64,000 nt of DNA, from contig CBDHGK010000025.1 in NCBI GenBank assembly GCA_965263045.1, positions 15,753 to 79,752 on the forward strand. Reading direction: 5' to 3'. The DNA is from G963664115 sp965263045. GTDB taxonomy: Bacteria; Acidobacteriota; Terriglobia; 20CM-2-55-15. The position numbers and the translations under genes were made by a program. Of the stretch, positions 23,650 through 32,848 are shown piece after piece. The notes beneath the pieces are model-generated. The model was not told the origin of the DNA. It ran no database searches and worked only from the letters and a program-made list of their open reading frames with translations. Numbering within the stretch: position 1 is the first letter of the stretch; the number at the start of each line of letters is the position of its first letter.

Positions 23650-26613
23650 ATGCCGCGCCGCAGTTTGCTGACACCAGCCGAGCGCGCCTCGCTTCTTGCC
23701 TTTCCGACCGACGACGACGAGCTGATCCGCAACTACACTTTCTCCGAATTCGACTTGGCCTCGATCCGGCACCGACGCGGCAATCACAACCGGCTCGGCT
23801 TCGCCGTGCAGTTATGCTATCTGCGCTACCCGGGCTTCGCCCTGCCGACTCAAGGTGGGCCACCCGCATCCTTACTGGCCTTTATCGGACGGCAGTTGCA
23901 CATCGAGCCGGCCAGCTGGCTGCAGTACGCAAAGCGTCCGGAAACCCGCCGAGAGCACCTGGCGGAATTGCAGGCGTGGCTGAACCTGACGACATTCAGT
24001 GCAGCCGACCACCGACGCTTCGTGCAGCAGCTTGCCGAACTGGCTCAACAGACCGACCGCGGCATCGTCCTCGCTGAAGCTTTGGTCGAGAGGCTGCGGC
24101 TGCAGCGCATCATCCTACCGACGCTCGATGTCATCGAGCGCGTTTCGAGCGAAGCGCTGACGCTCGGGACGCGTGTGGTGTATGAGGCGCTGACCGCTCC
24201 TTTCAGTGATCATCATCGTCGGGCCCTCGATGCGCTGCTGAACGTGCGAGAAGGCGGCTTGGGAAGTAGACTGGTCTGGCTTCGCCAGACGCCTGGTCCG
24301 CCAAGACCGAAGCACATCCTGGTCCACCTGGAGCGACTAAAGGCTATCCGCGAGCTTGGATTGCCGGAAGGCTTAGAGCACGCCGTCCACCAGAACCGCC
24401 TCATGAAACTGGCTCGCGAAGGCGGCCAAATGACCGCCCAGCATCTACGCGACCTGGAAAGCAAGCGGCGCTACGCCACACTGACGGCGCTCATGCTCGA
24501 CACTCGCGCCACATTGATCGACGAGATCATCGATCTGCACGACCGCCTCATCGGCGCACTATTCAATCGCGCCAAGCGACGCCACGCCGACCGCTTCCAA
24601 CAGTCTGGCAAGGCGATCAATGACAAGGTCCGCCTGTATTCGCGCATCGGCCGGGTCTTGCTGGAGGCCAAGCAAACAGGCGGTGACCCGTTCGCCGCCA
24701 TCGAGACGATTCTGCCGTGGGAGGTGTTCAGCGAGAGCGTCGCCGAAGCGGAAAAGCTGGCGCAGCCGGAGGACTTCGACTACTTACCGTTGGTCGGCGA
24801 CAGCTTCCACCAGATCCGGCGCTACACGCCGGCACTGCTGGAGGCACTCAGCATGAAGGCTGCCCCGGCGGCAGGCGACGTGATAGGGGCTCTTGAAGTG
24901 CTCAAAGACATGAACAAGCGACAAGTGCGCAAAGTGCCAGACGACGCGCCGACGTCCTTCGTTCGCAAGCGCTGGGAAAGTCTGGTACATACGCTGGACG
25001 GTTTAGATCGCCGGTTCTACGAACTGTGCGTGCTCTCGGAACTCAAGAATTCGCTACGCTCCGGCGATGTCTGGGTACAGGGCTCCCGCCAGTTCAAAGA
25101 CTTCGAGGAGTACCTCTTGCCTCCATCGCGTTTCTCGGCACAGCGGGAACAGCGAGCTCTAGGTCTGGCGGTGGAGACCGACTGTGAGCGGTTCTTGGCC
25201 GCGCGGCTGGCCGTGCTGGAGCGCGAGCTGGAGACGGTGGAAAGGCTCGCGGCGCAGGACGAGTTGCCGGATGCGGCCATCATCGGTACGGACCTCAAGA
25301 TCACCCCGCTCGACAGCGCTGTGCCGCTGGAAGCCGAGGCGCTGATACGCCGAGCGTACGGGTTGTTGCCCCACTTGAAAATCACCGAACTGCTCCTCGA
25401 AGTGGACGACTGGACCGGTTTTACGCGCCATTTCACGCACCTCAAAAGCGGCGGACCTACCGAAGACAAGAACTTATTGCTGACGGTGGTACTCGCCGAT
25501 GCGATCAACCTGGGATTGGCCAAAATGGCGGAATCCTGCCCCGACGCAACATACGCCAAACTCTCGTGGTTGCAGGCCTGGCACATCCGAGATGAAACCT
25601 ATTCGGCAGCGCTGGCCGAGTTGGTCAACGCGCAGTACCGACAGCCCTTCGCCTTGTCCTGGGGTGAAGGCGCTACATCCTCGTCGGACGGTCAAAACTT
25701 CAAATCCGGGGGCCGCGGTCAGTTCGCTGGCCAAATGAATCCGAAGTACGGCTCGGAACCGGGCGTGCAGTTCTACACTCACGTTTCCGATCAGTACGCG
25801 CCCTTCCACACCAAAGTCATCAACGCCACGGTGCGCGACTCAACCCATGTGCTGGACGGCTTGCTCTACCACGAGGCCGATCTACACATCGAAGAGCACT
25901 ACACCGACACGACCGGTTTCACCAATCATGTGTTCGCACTGATGCATCTGCTGGGCTTCCGCTTCGCGCCGCGCATCCGTGACTTGGCCGACAAACGCTT
26001 GTATATTCACGGCGACGCGAAGCGCTACCCGACGCTCGCTGGGCTGATCGGTGGCAGCGTCAACGTCAAACGGATCCGTTCCCACTGGGATGGCATCTTG
26101 CGACTCGCGTCGTCGATCCAGCAAGGAACGGTAACGGCATCGTTGATGCTGCGCAAGCTCGGCAATTACCCGCGTCAGAACGGCTTGGCACTAGCGCTAC
26201 GCGAACTCGGCCGCATCGAGCGCACCCTGTTCACGCTCGATTGGCTGCAAAACATCGAGTTGCGCCGCCGGGTACAGATCGGTTTGAACAAAGGCGAGGC
26301 CAGGAATGCGCTGGCTCGCGCCGTGTTCTTCAACCGGCTGGGTGAACTGCGCGATCGCAACTTCGAGAACCAGCGCTACCGTGCCAGCGGCCTCAATCTG
26401 GTCGTCGCCGCCATCGTGCTCTGGAATACGGTTTACCTGGAACGGGTGGTGCAGGCGTTGCGAGACGCCGGAAACCCTGACGAGAGCCTGCTGCCCCATC
26501 TGTCGCCTCTGGGCTGGGAGCACATCAATCTGACAGGAGATTACAGCTGGCAGCAGAACAAGCAAGTAAAACAGGGTAACTTCCGGCCCTTACCGGCGCT
26601 CAATCCGCCTTAG
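23650..26613 (+). CDS. tnpA: Tn3-family transposase
   Basis: This is a 987-residue DDE transposase beginning MPRRSLLTPAERASLLAFPT. An N-terminal DUF4158-type domain (RQRRG-like SIRHRRGNHNRLGFAVQLCY) and a C-terminal catalytic part (HVSDQYAPFHTKVINAT, DRKRLY-like DLADKRLYIHGD, LNLVVAAIVLWNTVYLER) are intact. The stop codon lies inside the right terminal repeat. Length and motifs are those of a functional family member. Confidence 0.95.
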   Translation: MPRRSLLTPAERASLLAFPTDDDELIRNYTFSEFDLASIRHRRGNHNRLGFAVQLCYLRYPGFALPTQGGPPASLLAFIGRQLHIEPASWLQYAKRPETRREHLAELQAWLNLTTFSAADHRRFVQQLAELAQQTDRGIVLAEALVERLRLQRIILPTLDVIERVSSEALTLGTRVVYEALTAPFSDHHRRALDALLNVREGGLGSRLVWLRQTPGPPRPKHILVHLERLKAIRELGLPEGLEHAVHQNRLMKLAREGGQMTAQHLRDLESKRRYATLTALMLDTRATLIDEIIDLHDRLIGALFNRAKRRHADRFQQSGKAINDKVRLYSRIGRVLLEAKQTGGDPFAAIETILPWEVFSESVAEAEKLAQPEDFDYLPLVGDSFHQIRRYTPALLEALSMKAAPAAGDVIGALEVLKDMNKRQVRKVPDDAPTSFVRKRWESLVHTLDGLDRRFYELCVLSELKNSLRSGDVWVQGSRQFKDFEEYLLPPSRFSAQREQRALGLAVETDCERFLAARLAVLERELETVERLAAQDELPDAAIIGTDLKITPLDSAVPLEAEALIRRAYGLLPHLKITELLLEVDDWTGFTRHFTHLKSGGPTEDKNLLLTVVLADAINLGLAKMAESCPDATYAKLSWLQAWHIRDETYSAALAELVNAQYRQPFALSWGEGATSSSDGQNFKSGGRGQFAGQMNPKYGSEPGVQFYTHVSDQYAPFHTKVINATVRDSTHVLDGLLYHEADLHIEEHYTDTTGFTNHVFALMHLLGFRFAPRIRDLADKRLYIHGDAKRYPTLAGLIGGSVNVKRIRSHWDGILRLASSIQQGTVTASLMLRKLGNYPRQNGLALALRELGRIERTLFTLDWLQNIELRRRVQIGLNKGEARNALARAVFFNRLGELRDRNFENQRYRASGLNLVVAAIVLWNTVYLERVVQALRDAGNPDESLLPHLSPLGWEHINLTGDYSWQQNKQVKQGNFRPLPALNPP

Positions 26614-26651
26614 CGTACTATTTTTTCCGTTTCGTGAGGTGACCCCAACAA

Positions 26652-27026
26652 GCCCAGGAGACGGCGCGCACGGCCCAGATCGCGGCCGACACCTTGGCCG
26701 ATGAAGCCCGCGCCGAGGCCGCCGCTGCGGTGGAGGACTTCCGGGCGGATTACCCCACGCGGCTTCATTTTGTTTACACCCTGTCGGATCGTGCACAGGA
26801 TCCTCCCTTCAATGTCGAAGCCATGTGGCACGACGGACAGTTCACCTATCTCCGCTCACACGCCCAGGAATCCCCGGCGCTCTATGAAGCCGTCGACGGT
26901 GACCCGTCGCTGGTCGCCTATGACCTCACCGAAGACGGCCTGTTCATTGTGCGGCGGCGCCTCAATTCAGGCTGGCTGCAAATTGGAGAGCGGCGCGCCA
27001 CCTGGCGCTATGAACCGGAGCGTTAA
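26652..27026 (+). pseudogene. virB9: VirB9/TrbG, 3' part, after transposon insertion
   Basis: The frame reads AQETARTAQIAADTLADEAR, then FVYTLSDRAQDPPFNVEAMW, LPAVYDL-like SLVAYDLTEDGLFIVRRRL and WRYEPER, the C-terminal half of TrbG/VirB9. There is no start codon of its own near the junction. The downstream virB10 starts three bases after the stop. Confidence 0.9.
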
Positions 27027-27028
27027 GC

Positions 27029-28432
27029 ATGAGTGTATGGAAAAAGATTCCCATTCCGCCTGCTGGTGTGATGCCGGGCGGCCTCGTTACCAAAATCGGG
27101 ATCGCGGCCACGTCCTTGCTCCTGGCCGCCATGCTACTCACCTACACGTTCACCGGCGGCGGTGGGCAGGATGCTGCAATCGATCTTCCCGAGGCCGCCG
27201 GCCTCGGCCTTCAACAACGCGCCCAGGCCGCGATCGAGGCCGAGGCGCGCCGGCAAACCGACCAGCTCCGGCTACAGGCCGATGCGGCCGAACGCCAGTT
27301 AGCTCAGCTACAGGGCGAACAGGAATCGAATGCGGCCCTGTTGAGCGCCGGCATCGTTCCGTTCCAGGGTCAAGACCCCGGGACGGGCTTACTTCCCGAC
27401 GATCAGCCGGTCCCCTTCGGTGGCCAGGCCCCCCGCACCGAGGCCGAGGCGGTCTTGCTGGAGACGCTGCGGCTCGAGGAAATAGAACGCCGGCGGCGTT
27501 CCCTGCGCACCGAACCGCTCGTGCTGTCCTATCGCAACACCGATGCCGGGCAAGCAACGGGCGGGGGTGGTGGAACGAGGGTGGGAGCACTGGCCGAGCT
27601 CCCCGGCACACCTCCCGGCCGGGTTCCGGCCGCCCAGGCTCCCTGGGCCACCTCGCCCGGTGTCACAGCCGAAGGCGCCGTTTCAACGGCCGGGGAGTTT
27701 CTCCAATTGCTCACCGAACTCAATGACCGGGAACTGGCCGCTACCGGGCAGCTCCCGCCGGCGGCGGGGGGTGATGGCCCCACAGACGTGGCCTCTGCCC
27801 TTTCCCTCGTGCAGCCTGAAAGCGAAACACCCGTCGTCGACCGACCTGCCGATCCGGCTGGTTGGGACCGGATTTATGAAGGATCGTTTCTGGAAGCCGT
27901 TCTGGTCACCGAGCTCAGCGGCGAGTTTCCCGGGCCGGTCCTCGCCAATGTGGCTGTCCCCTTCTATTCCGCTGACCGCCAACGGGTCCTCGTCCCGCGT
28001 GGCGCGCGGGTTGTCGGCACCGTCGGAGCCGTTTCCGGGGCCGATCAGGAACGGCTCGCCGTTGCCTTCCACCGCATCCTCTGGCCCGACGGCCGCAGCG
28101 TTTCGCTCGAATTCAACGGCCTCAACCAGATTGGGGAAAGTGCGCTCAAGGATGAAGTCGATCGCCATTACTTCTCGATGTTCGCCGCGGCCGGAGCCGT
28201 CGGCATCCTTTCCGGGCTCACCGCGATCGGATCGAACCCCTACGCCGGAGGCCGGGCCGGTTTCCAGGCCGGAGCCAGTCAAGGGCTTGGGGAAGGTGCG
28301 GTGCGGATTCTCGACCGCTTCCTCAATCGCCTGCCCACCATCACGATTCGCGCGGGCCACCGCTTGCGCATCTGGTTCACCGGCGATGTTCTCGTACCAC
28401 CCGAACCGCCACCGACAGGAGGCCTTCAATGA
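27029..28432 (+). CDS. virB10: VirB10/TrbI T4SS core protein
   Basis: This is a 467-residue protein. The cytoplasmic N-terminus is short and the membrane segment is at about 24-43 (TKIGIAATSLLLAAMLLTYT), followed by a long helical and proline-rich periplasmic region. The C-terminal beta-barrel domain is at about 285-467, with YEGSFLEAVLVTELSGEFPG, PRGARVVGTVGAVSGADQER and ITIRAGHRLRIWFTGDVLVP. It bridges the inner and outer membranes. It overlaps the next gene by four bases. Confidence 0.95.
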   Translation: MSVWKKIPIPPAGVMPGGLVTKIGIAATSLLLAAMLLTYTFTGGGGQDAAIDLPEAAGLGLQQRAQAAIEAEARRQTDQLRLQADAAERQLAQLQGEQESNAALLSAGIVPFQGQDPGTGLLPDDQPVPFGGQAPRTEAEAVLLETLRLEEIERRRRSLRTEPLVLSYRNTDAGQATGGGGGTRVGALAELPGTPPGRVPAAQAPWATSPGVTAEGAVSTAGEFLQLLTELNDRELAATGQLPPAAGGDGPTDVASALSLVQPESETPVVDRPADPAGWDRIYEGSFLEAVLVTELSGEFPGPVLANVAVPFYSADRQRVLVPRGARVVGTVGAVSGADQERLAVAFHRILWPDGRSVSLEFNGLNQIGESALKDEVDRHYFSMFAAAGAVGILSGLTAIGSNPYAGGRAGFQAGASQGLGEGAVRILDRFLNRLPTITIRAGHRLRIWFTGDVLVPPEPPPTGGLQ

Positions 28433-29289
28433 CGATCAAACACGCGATCGCTTTCTCTCTTTCTCTCGCTCTTACTGGGGCCGTTGCCATGCCGCCTGGC
28501 GCGAGCGCGCAGTTCGACCTGGACCTGCAAGCCACCGAGATCGGCACTCAGGTTCAGGAGATCCTCAATCGGGTCACTCAATACACGGCACAGCTCACTC
28601 AATTCACCCGCCTCGACTGTTCGGCGCAGGGCATGGCGGCGGGCGCCGAAGCAACCCCGATAAACGAGGCCGCCGTTCTCTGTGACACCCTCGACATGAT
28701 CGGCGCGTTCAGGGATTCCTACCCACAGTTGCTCGCCGTGCCCACCGATCTGCTCAATACACCCGCGCCGCTTCCCGACTGGCGCGACCTGTTGGGAGCC
28801 GCCGATACCGTCACCGAGGCCGATATTCGCAACGTCTACCCGGACAGCGCCGACCGGGCGGTGGCCGTCTTTCAGCGCCGGCGCGACTATGCCGATCGCA
28901 GCATCGTCCTTGCACATGCGCGGGCCGATGCTGCGACCGCACTTACGGATACCCTGGACGCGGCCCAGGCCGCTGTTGCGGACCTTGAAGCGCGCAGCAG
29001 CGTCACCCGCACGGCTCTTGCACAAACTCAAGTGGCTGCCGCGCTCACCCGGGCGCGCTTACTCGTCGCGCTTTCTAACCTTCGCTCTCAAGAAGCGGCC
29101 GCCCAAGCCGCCGATGTTTACATCGCGGAAGTGGCGCGGCGGCAGATCGCCTCGCGCCGGCTGGCCGACCGTGCCGCTCTTGAAGCGCAGTGGGCTCTGG
29201 AGAGGGCAACCGTGGCGGCGGCGGCCGATCAGAGAATTCAATCCATGTACGGCGGCTTTCAGATCCCGGACGGCCTGGGCGGGAACTGA
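28429..29289 (+). CDS. virB5: VirB5/TrbJ-like protein, paralog 1
   Basis: This is a 286-residue secreted helical protein: signal peptide with ASAQ cleavage (about residue 24), Gln/Thr-rich helices, conserved LLAVPTDLLNT, a central block DTVTEADIRNVYPDSADR, and a C-terminal block RRLADRAALEAQW...QRIQSMYGGFQIPDGLGG. VirB5/TrbJ proteins are minor pilus components. This copy lacks the DWHSDFTGPAG segment present in the other two. It is the first of three adjacent paralogs. Confidence 0.8.
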   Translation: MTIKHAIAFSLSLALTGAVAMPPGASAQFDLDLQATEIGTQVQEILNRVTQYTAQLTQFTRLDCSAQGMAAGAEATPINEAAVLCDTLDMIGAFRDSYPQLLAVPTDLLNTPAPLPDWRDLLGAADTVTEADIRNVYPDSADRAVAVFQRRRDYADRSIVLAHARADAATALTDTLDAAQAAVADLEARSSVTRTALAQTQVAAALTRARLLVALSNLRSQEAAAQAADVYIAEVARRQIASRRLADRAALEAQWALERATVAAAADQRIQSMYGGFQIPDGLGGN

Positions 29290-29320
29290 ATACCGCCACA
29301 TTCATCAAGGAGCATCCCCA

Positions 29321-30211
29321 ATGAAGAAAACACTCATTGTCCTCTTTGCAATCGTCGCCTTGATCGGGAGCGCGGGTTTCGAGACTGTCACCGCCCAAGA
29401 TGGCGGCGTGGCCGCCTACCTGGTGATGATCGCCAACCAGGGCACACAGATTACGAATCAACTTACGGCCCTCACACGCATGACGGCCCATATCGACCAA
29501 CTCACCGGGCAGTTCGAGCATCTGAAAGAATCCGCCCTGGGACAGATCGGCGCAATTACAGACCCCATCGCCGATCTCGTTGCCGTGCCCACCGACCTGC
29601 TCAACACCACGCGCGACTGGCACTCCGATTTCACCGGCCCGGCCGGGAGTCTCGTGACGGCACTGACAGAACTGAGTGACGGCACATCGCTCAGTGAGAG
29701 CTGGCGCGACGTGTTGCAAGAGGCGGACACCGTCACCGAGGCCGATATTCGGAACGTCTACCCGGACAGCGCCGATCGGCCCGTGGCCGTCTTTCAGCGG
29801 CGGCGCGACTATGCCGATCGCAGCATCGTCCTTGCACATGCGCGGGCTGATGTTGCGGCGTCGCTGGCAGCAACCGCCGCCGCAACACAAGACAAGATCG
29901 ACACTGTAGCCGGGGAAAACAATGTTTCCGACACGGCGCTGCAACAAGCGGTACTCGCTGGAAATCTCTCGCAGGGACAACTTCTGGCCGCACTCGCTCA
30001 GATGGAAGCCTGGGACGCTTCGGCAGCCGCGGCCGAAGCCTACAACGCGGAAGTGGCGCGGAGAGAGGCCGCCTCGCGCCGACTGGCCGATCGTGCCGCT
30101 CTTGAAGCGCAGTGGGCCGAGGAGAGGGCGACCCTAGCCGCAGCGGCCGATCAGAGAATCCAATCCATGTACGGCGGCTTTCAGATCCCGGACGGCCTGG
30201 GCGGGAACTAA
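29321..30211 (+). CDS. virB5: VirB5/TrbJ-like protein, paralog 2
   Basis: This is a 296-residue protein from ATG 29321 after AAGGAG. It has a signal peptide (IVLFAIVALIGSAGFETVTA), a TrbJ-like TQITNQLTALTRMTAHIDQL region, TRDWHSDFTGPAGSLVTALT, and the same central and C-terminal blocks as paralog 1, with almost the same DNA across those blocks. The middle helices differ, so the paralogs vary mainly in their N-terminal and hinge regions. Confidence 0.8.
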   Translation: MKKTLIVLFAIVALIGSAGFETVTAQDGGVAAYLVMIANQGTQITNQLTALTRMTAHIDQLTGQFEHLKESALGQIGAITDPIADLVAVPTDLLNTTRDWHSDFTGPAGSLVTALTELSDGTSLSESWRDVLQEADTVTEADIRNVYPDSADRPVAVFQRRRDYADRSIVLAHARADVAASLAATAAATQDKIDTVAGENNVSDTALQQAVLAGNLSQGQLLAALAQMEAWDASAAAAEAYNAEVARREAASRRLADRAALEAQWAEERATLAAAADQRIQSMYGGFQIPDGLGGN

Positions 30212-30216
30212 CGGCG

Positions 30217-31167
30217 ATGATGAAAAAACGGGTTATTGCCTGGACGCTCCTGGTTGCACTCACCGTGGCGGTCCCGGCCTTCGGCATCTTCGGCATCCCC
30301 AGTCCCGAAGACTTGCTTATCTGGTTCGTCCTGCGGCCGATGATGCACGGCAATCAGCGGGCAATGATCGCCAACCAGCTTGAGCAGCTTCGGCAGCTCG
30401 TGGAACAGCTACAGACTGCCCGGAGCCAGCTCACCCACGTCACCGATTCCGTCGAGGGCCGGGTGGGTCCGATTGCAGACCCTATGGCCGACCTTGTCGC
30501 AGCTCCGACCGATCTACTCAACACCACGCGCGACTGGCACTCCGATTTCACCGGCCCGGCCGGCGACATGGTGACTTCTCTCGGCGAGCTCACCGCCAAC
30601 GGGGAGTCGTTCAGTCGGAGCTGGCGCGATGTCTTGGGAGCCGCCGATACCGTCACCGAGGCCGATATTCGGAATGTCTACCCGGGCAACGCCGATTCCG
30701 CTGTGGCCGTCTTTCGGCGCCGGCGCGACTACGCCGATCGCAGCCTGGAATATGCCGGAGCCCGGTCCGACGCCGGGGCCGACCTGGTCGCAGTCCACCA
30801 GGCCACCACCGCGGCCCTGGGCCGCATCGGGGAGCGGATTGATACGGACCCCGATACTGGCGGGGCAAACCGTTCATCGGCGGCGCTCACCGAGGGCGAT
30901 GTGCTCGGCTCGCTCTCGCAAATCCGAACCCTGATCTCTGTTGGACGCAGCCGCGCCGTCGCCGCAACCCAGGACGCAGCGGCTCGCTTTCGTCAAGAGG
31001 AACTCCGGCGGGGGCATGAGGCGCGGCGGTTGGCCGATCGGGCCGCTCTTCGAGCGCAGTGGGCCGGGGAACAGGCAAGCATAGCCGCGGCGGCTGATCA
31101 GAGAATCCAATCCATGTACGGCGGCTTTCAGATTCCTGACGGCCTGGGCGGGAACCCAATACCATGA
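30217..31167 (+). CDS. virB5: VirB5/TrbJ-like protein, paralog 3
   Basis: This is a 316-residue protein from ATG 30217, five bases after the previous stop. The N-terminus (IPSPEDLLIWFVLRPMMHGN) is unlike the other two. It then shares TRDWHSDFTGPAG, the DTVTEADIRNVYP block and the C-terminal QRIQSMYGGFQIPDGLGG block. It overlaps virB6 by four bases. This is the most TrbJ-like in length and N-terminal arrangement. Confidence 0.8.
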   Translation: MMKKRVIAWTLLVALTVAVPAFGIFGIPSPEDLLIWFVLRPMMHGNQRAMIANQLEQLRQLVEQLQTARSQLTHVTDSVEGRVGPIADPMADLVAAPTDLLNTTRDWHSDFTGPAGDMVTSLGELTANGESFSRSWRDVLGAADTVTEADIRNVYPGNADSAVAVFRRRRDYADRSLEYAGARSDAGADLVAVHQATTAALGRIGERIDTDPDTGGANRSSAALTEGDVLGSLSQIRTLISVGRSRAVAATQDAAARFRQEELRRGHEARRLADRAALRAQWAGEQASIAAAADQRIQSMYGGFQIPDGLGGNPIP

Positions 31168-32165
31168 TGACGCCCGTGATGATGCTCCAGCTTGTCCCCA
31201 CCATCCCGGCCGATCCGGCCGCGGCTCCGGACCCCGCGACCGTTGTGTCGGGCATCATGGATCAGGTGATTCTTGCAGCCGCGCCGCAAGTCCACGCCGC
31301 AGGGCTGGACCTGTGGCGCGGTCTCGCCGCCATTCTGATTGTCTGGACCGGATTGCGGATCGCTTTTACCGGAGACTTTCGTCCGTGGGACATTGTTCGA
31401 GTCGTCATCGCCCTCTGGTTTCCGTGGGCAATGCTCACCTTCTATCACGATCCGCTTCCCGGATCGACCCGCTCTTTTACAGAGGCCATCACTGACGGCG
31501 GGAGCTGGCTGCAACTCATCTTGATTCAGAATACCGGCGAGGATTTCCTTGTCACATTCTCGCAGCTCTCTCAAAATCTCTTCGCGCGCGCCCAAGCGAT
31601 GGAGCTGGGATCGGGGGGCGGGTTGATGGACATGATTGTGGGTGGCCTCACCGACCTCTCCTACCTGCTCATGTCCTTTCTCCACACCATCATCTTCGAG
31701 CTATTTCTTTTGTTCATTCTCCTCTGCCTCGTTGTGATTTATGGCGTTTCAATGGCACAGGTTCTATGGGCACAGCTCGCCCTGGGTGTCCTCTTGATCC
31801 TCGGGCCGCTCTTCATTCCCTTCCTCCTGATCGAGCCCCTCGCCTTCCTGTTCTGGGGATGGTTCAAGAGCATGTTCACCTACACCCTCTATGGCGCGAT
31901 AGCAGCGGCGCTGATGCGCGTCTTCCTCGCGGCGAGTATCGGTTGGATGAATGCCATCGTGAATGGTCCACCACCCGGCACAAACATGCTCTGGCATAGC
32001 ACCGCCTGGTTTTTAAGCATCGTGCCGCTCACCATTGCCGGGCTCCTGTCCTCACTCATGATCGGCCAGCTCGCCTCACAAATCACCGGAGGCGGCGCGG
32101 GCGGCGGGATCATGGGCATGATCGGCCAGGCCGGGCAGAGCCTTTCCAAACTCAAGGGAGTATAA
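31164..32165 (+). CDS. virB6: VirB6/TrbL polytopic membrane protein
   Basis: This is a 333-residue protein with at least five hydrophobic segments, including GLAAILIVWTGLRIAFTG, IIFELFLLFILLCLVVIYGV, ALGVLLILGPLFIPFLLIE and LSIVPLTIAGLLSSLMIGQL. The LG.LFI...L......F..W arrangement is typical of VirB6/TrbL inner-membrane channel components. The tail is glycine-rich. Confidence 0.9.
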   Translation: MMTPVMMLQLVPTIPADPAAAPDPATVVSGIMDQVILAAAPQVHAAGLDLWRGLAAILIVWTGLRIAFTGDFRPWDIVRVVIALWFPWAMLTFYHDPLPGSTRSFTEAITDGGSWLQLILIQNTGEDFLVTFSQLSQNLFARAQAMELGSGGGLMDMIVGGLTDLSYLLMSFLHTIIFELFLLFILLCLVVIYGVSMAQVLWAQLALGVLLILGPLFIPFLLIEPLAFLFWGWFKSMFTYTLYGAIAAALMRVFLAASIGWMNAIVNGPPPGTNMLWHSTAWFLSIVPLTIAGLLSSLMIGQLASQITGGGAGGGIMGMIGQAGQSLSKLKGV

Positions 32166-32170
32166 ACGTC

Positions 32171-32848
32171 GTGAAAAAACCCAAAGACAACGCATCCGAC
32201 GCCGGAAAACAATATGCCGAGATATGGGGCGAGACGATCCACTCGAACCGTCACCTGCGCGTGTTCACCATCGTCCTCGGCGTGTTGCTCCTGTTCGTCT
32301 CCATCGCCGTGGTTCGCCTGTCTTCGGTCGAGCCGCCGCGGCCGATTGTCGTTCGAGTCGATGAAGTCGGCCGGGCCGAGGCCCTGGCCTATGAGGCGGT
32401 CCAGGCTCAGGCCGATCCCCGCGACCCGACCACCAAGTATTTCCTCAACCGCTTTCTTCATGACCACTTCGGCCGCCGCCGGGCGACGGCCCAGCAATAC
32501 TGGCCGCGCAGCCTCCGCTTTCTCAGCACCGATCTGGCCAACGCGGCCTTCACCGCCACCAATGAGGAAATCGCCATGCTGGCCGCCGGCATCACCGGAG
32601 AAGAACTCCGGGTCGAGAATGTCATCCTCCGGATTCAGGCCAACCCGGCCGCGCCGCACGGTGCGGTCGCTGACTTTGTCCTTGTCCGCACCCAACAGGA
32701 GCGCGAGGTTTCCAGGGAACAATGGACCGCCACGATGCAGTTTGTTTTCATGCCGGTCATACCGGCCGACCTGGTCATTTTTAACCCCATGGGCATTCAG
32801 GTTACATACCTCGAAACAGATAGAGCCCTTATCACCGAAGCCCCATGA
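32171..32848 (+). CDS. virB8: VirB8/TrbF inner-membrane T4SS protein
   Basis: This is a 225-residue protein from GTG. A short cytoplasmic tail and one membrane segment (FTIVLGVLLLFVSIAVVRLS) precede a periplasmic NTF2-like domain (IVVRVDEVGRAEAL, YFLNRFLHDHFGRRR, FVFMPVIPADLVIFNPMGIQ). This is the VirB8/TrbF layout. It overlaps the next gene by four bases. Confidence 0.9.
   Translation: MKKPKDNASDAGKQYAEIWGETIHSNRHLRVFTIVLGVLLLFVSIAVVRLSSVEPPRPIVVRVDEVGRAEALAYEAVQAQADPRDPTTKYFLNRFLHDHFGRRRATAQQYWPRSLRFLSTDLANAAFTATNEEIAMLAAGITGEELRVENVILRIQANPAAPHGAVADFVLVRTQQEREVSREQWTATMQFVFMPVIPADLVIFNPMGIQVTYLETDRALITEAP

Larger units (their letters stand above)
22884..26646 (+). mobile_element. Complete Tn3-family transposon (tnpR-tnpA) inserted in virB9
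   Basis: The 38-bp terminal repeats at 22884-22921 and 26609-26646 match at 37 of 38 positions. They begin GGGGTCACCTCACG and end TACGCTAAG. They are flanked by AACAA at 22879-22883 and 26647-26651, the 5-bp target duplication expected of the family. The total is 3763 bp, with only resolvase and transposase and no passenger gene. The resolution site should lie in 22922-23086. Intact ends and duplication point to a recent insertion. Confidence 0.95.
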
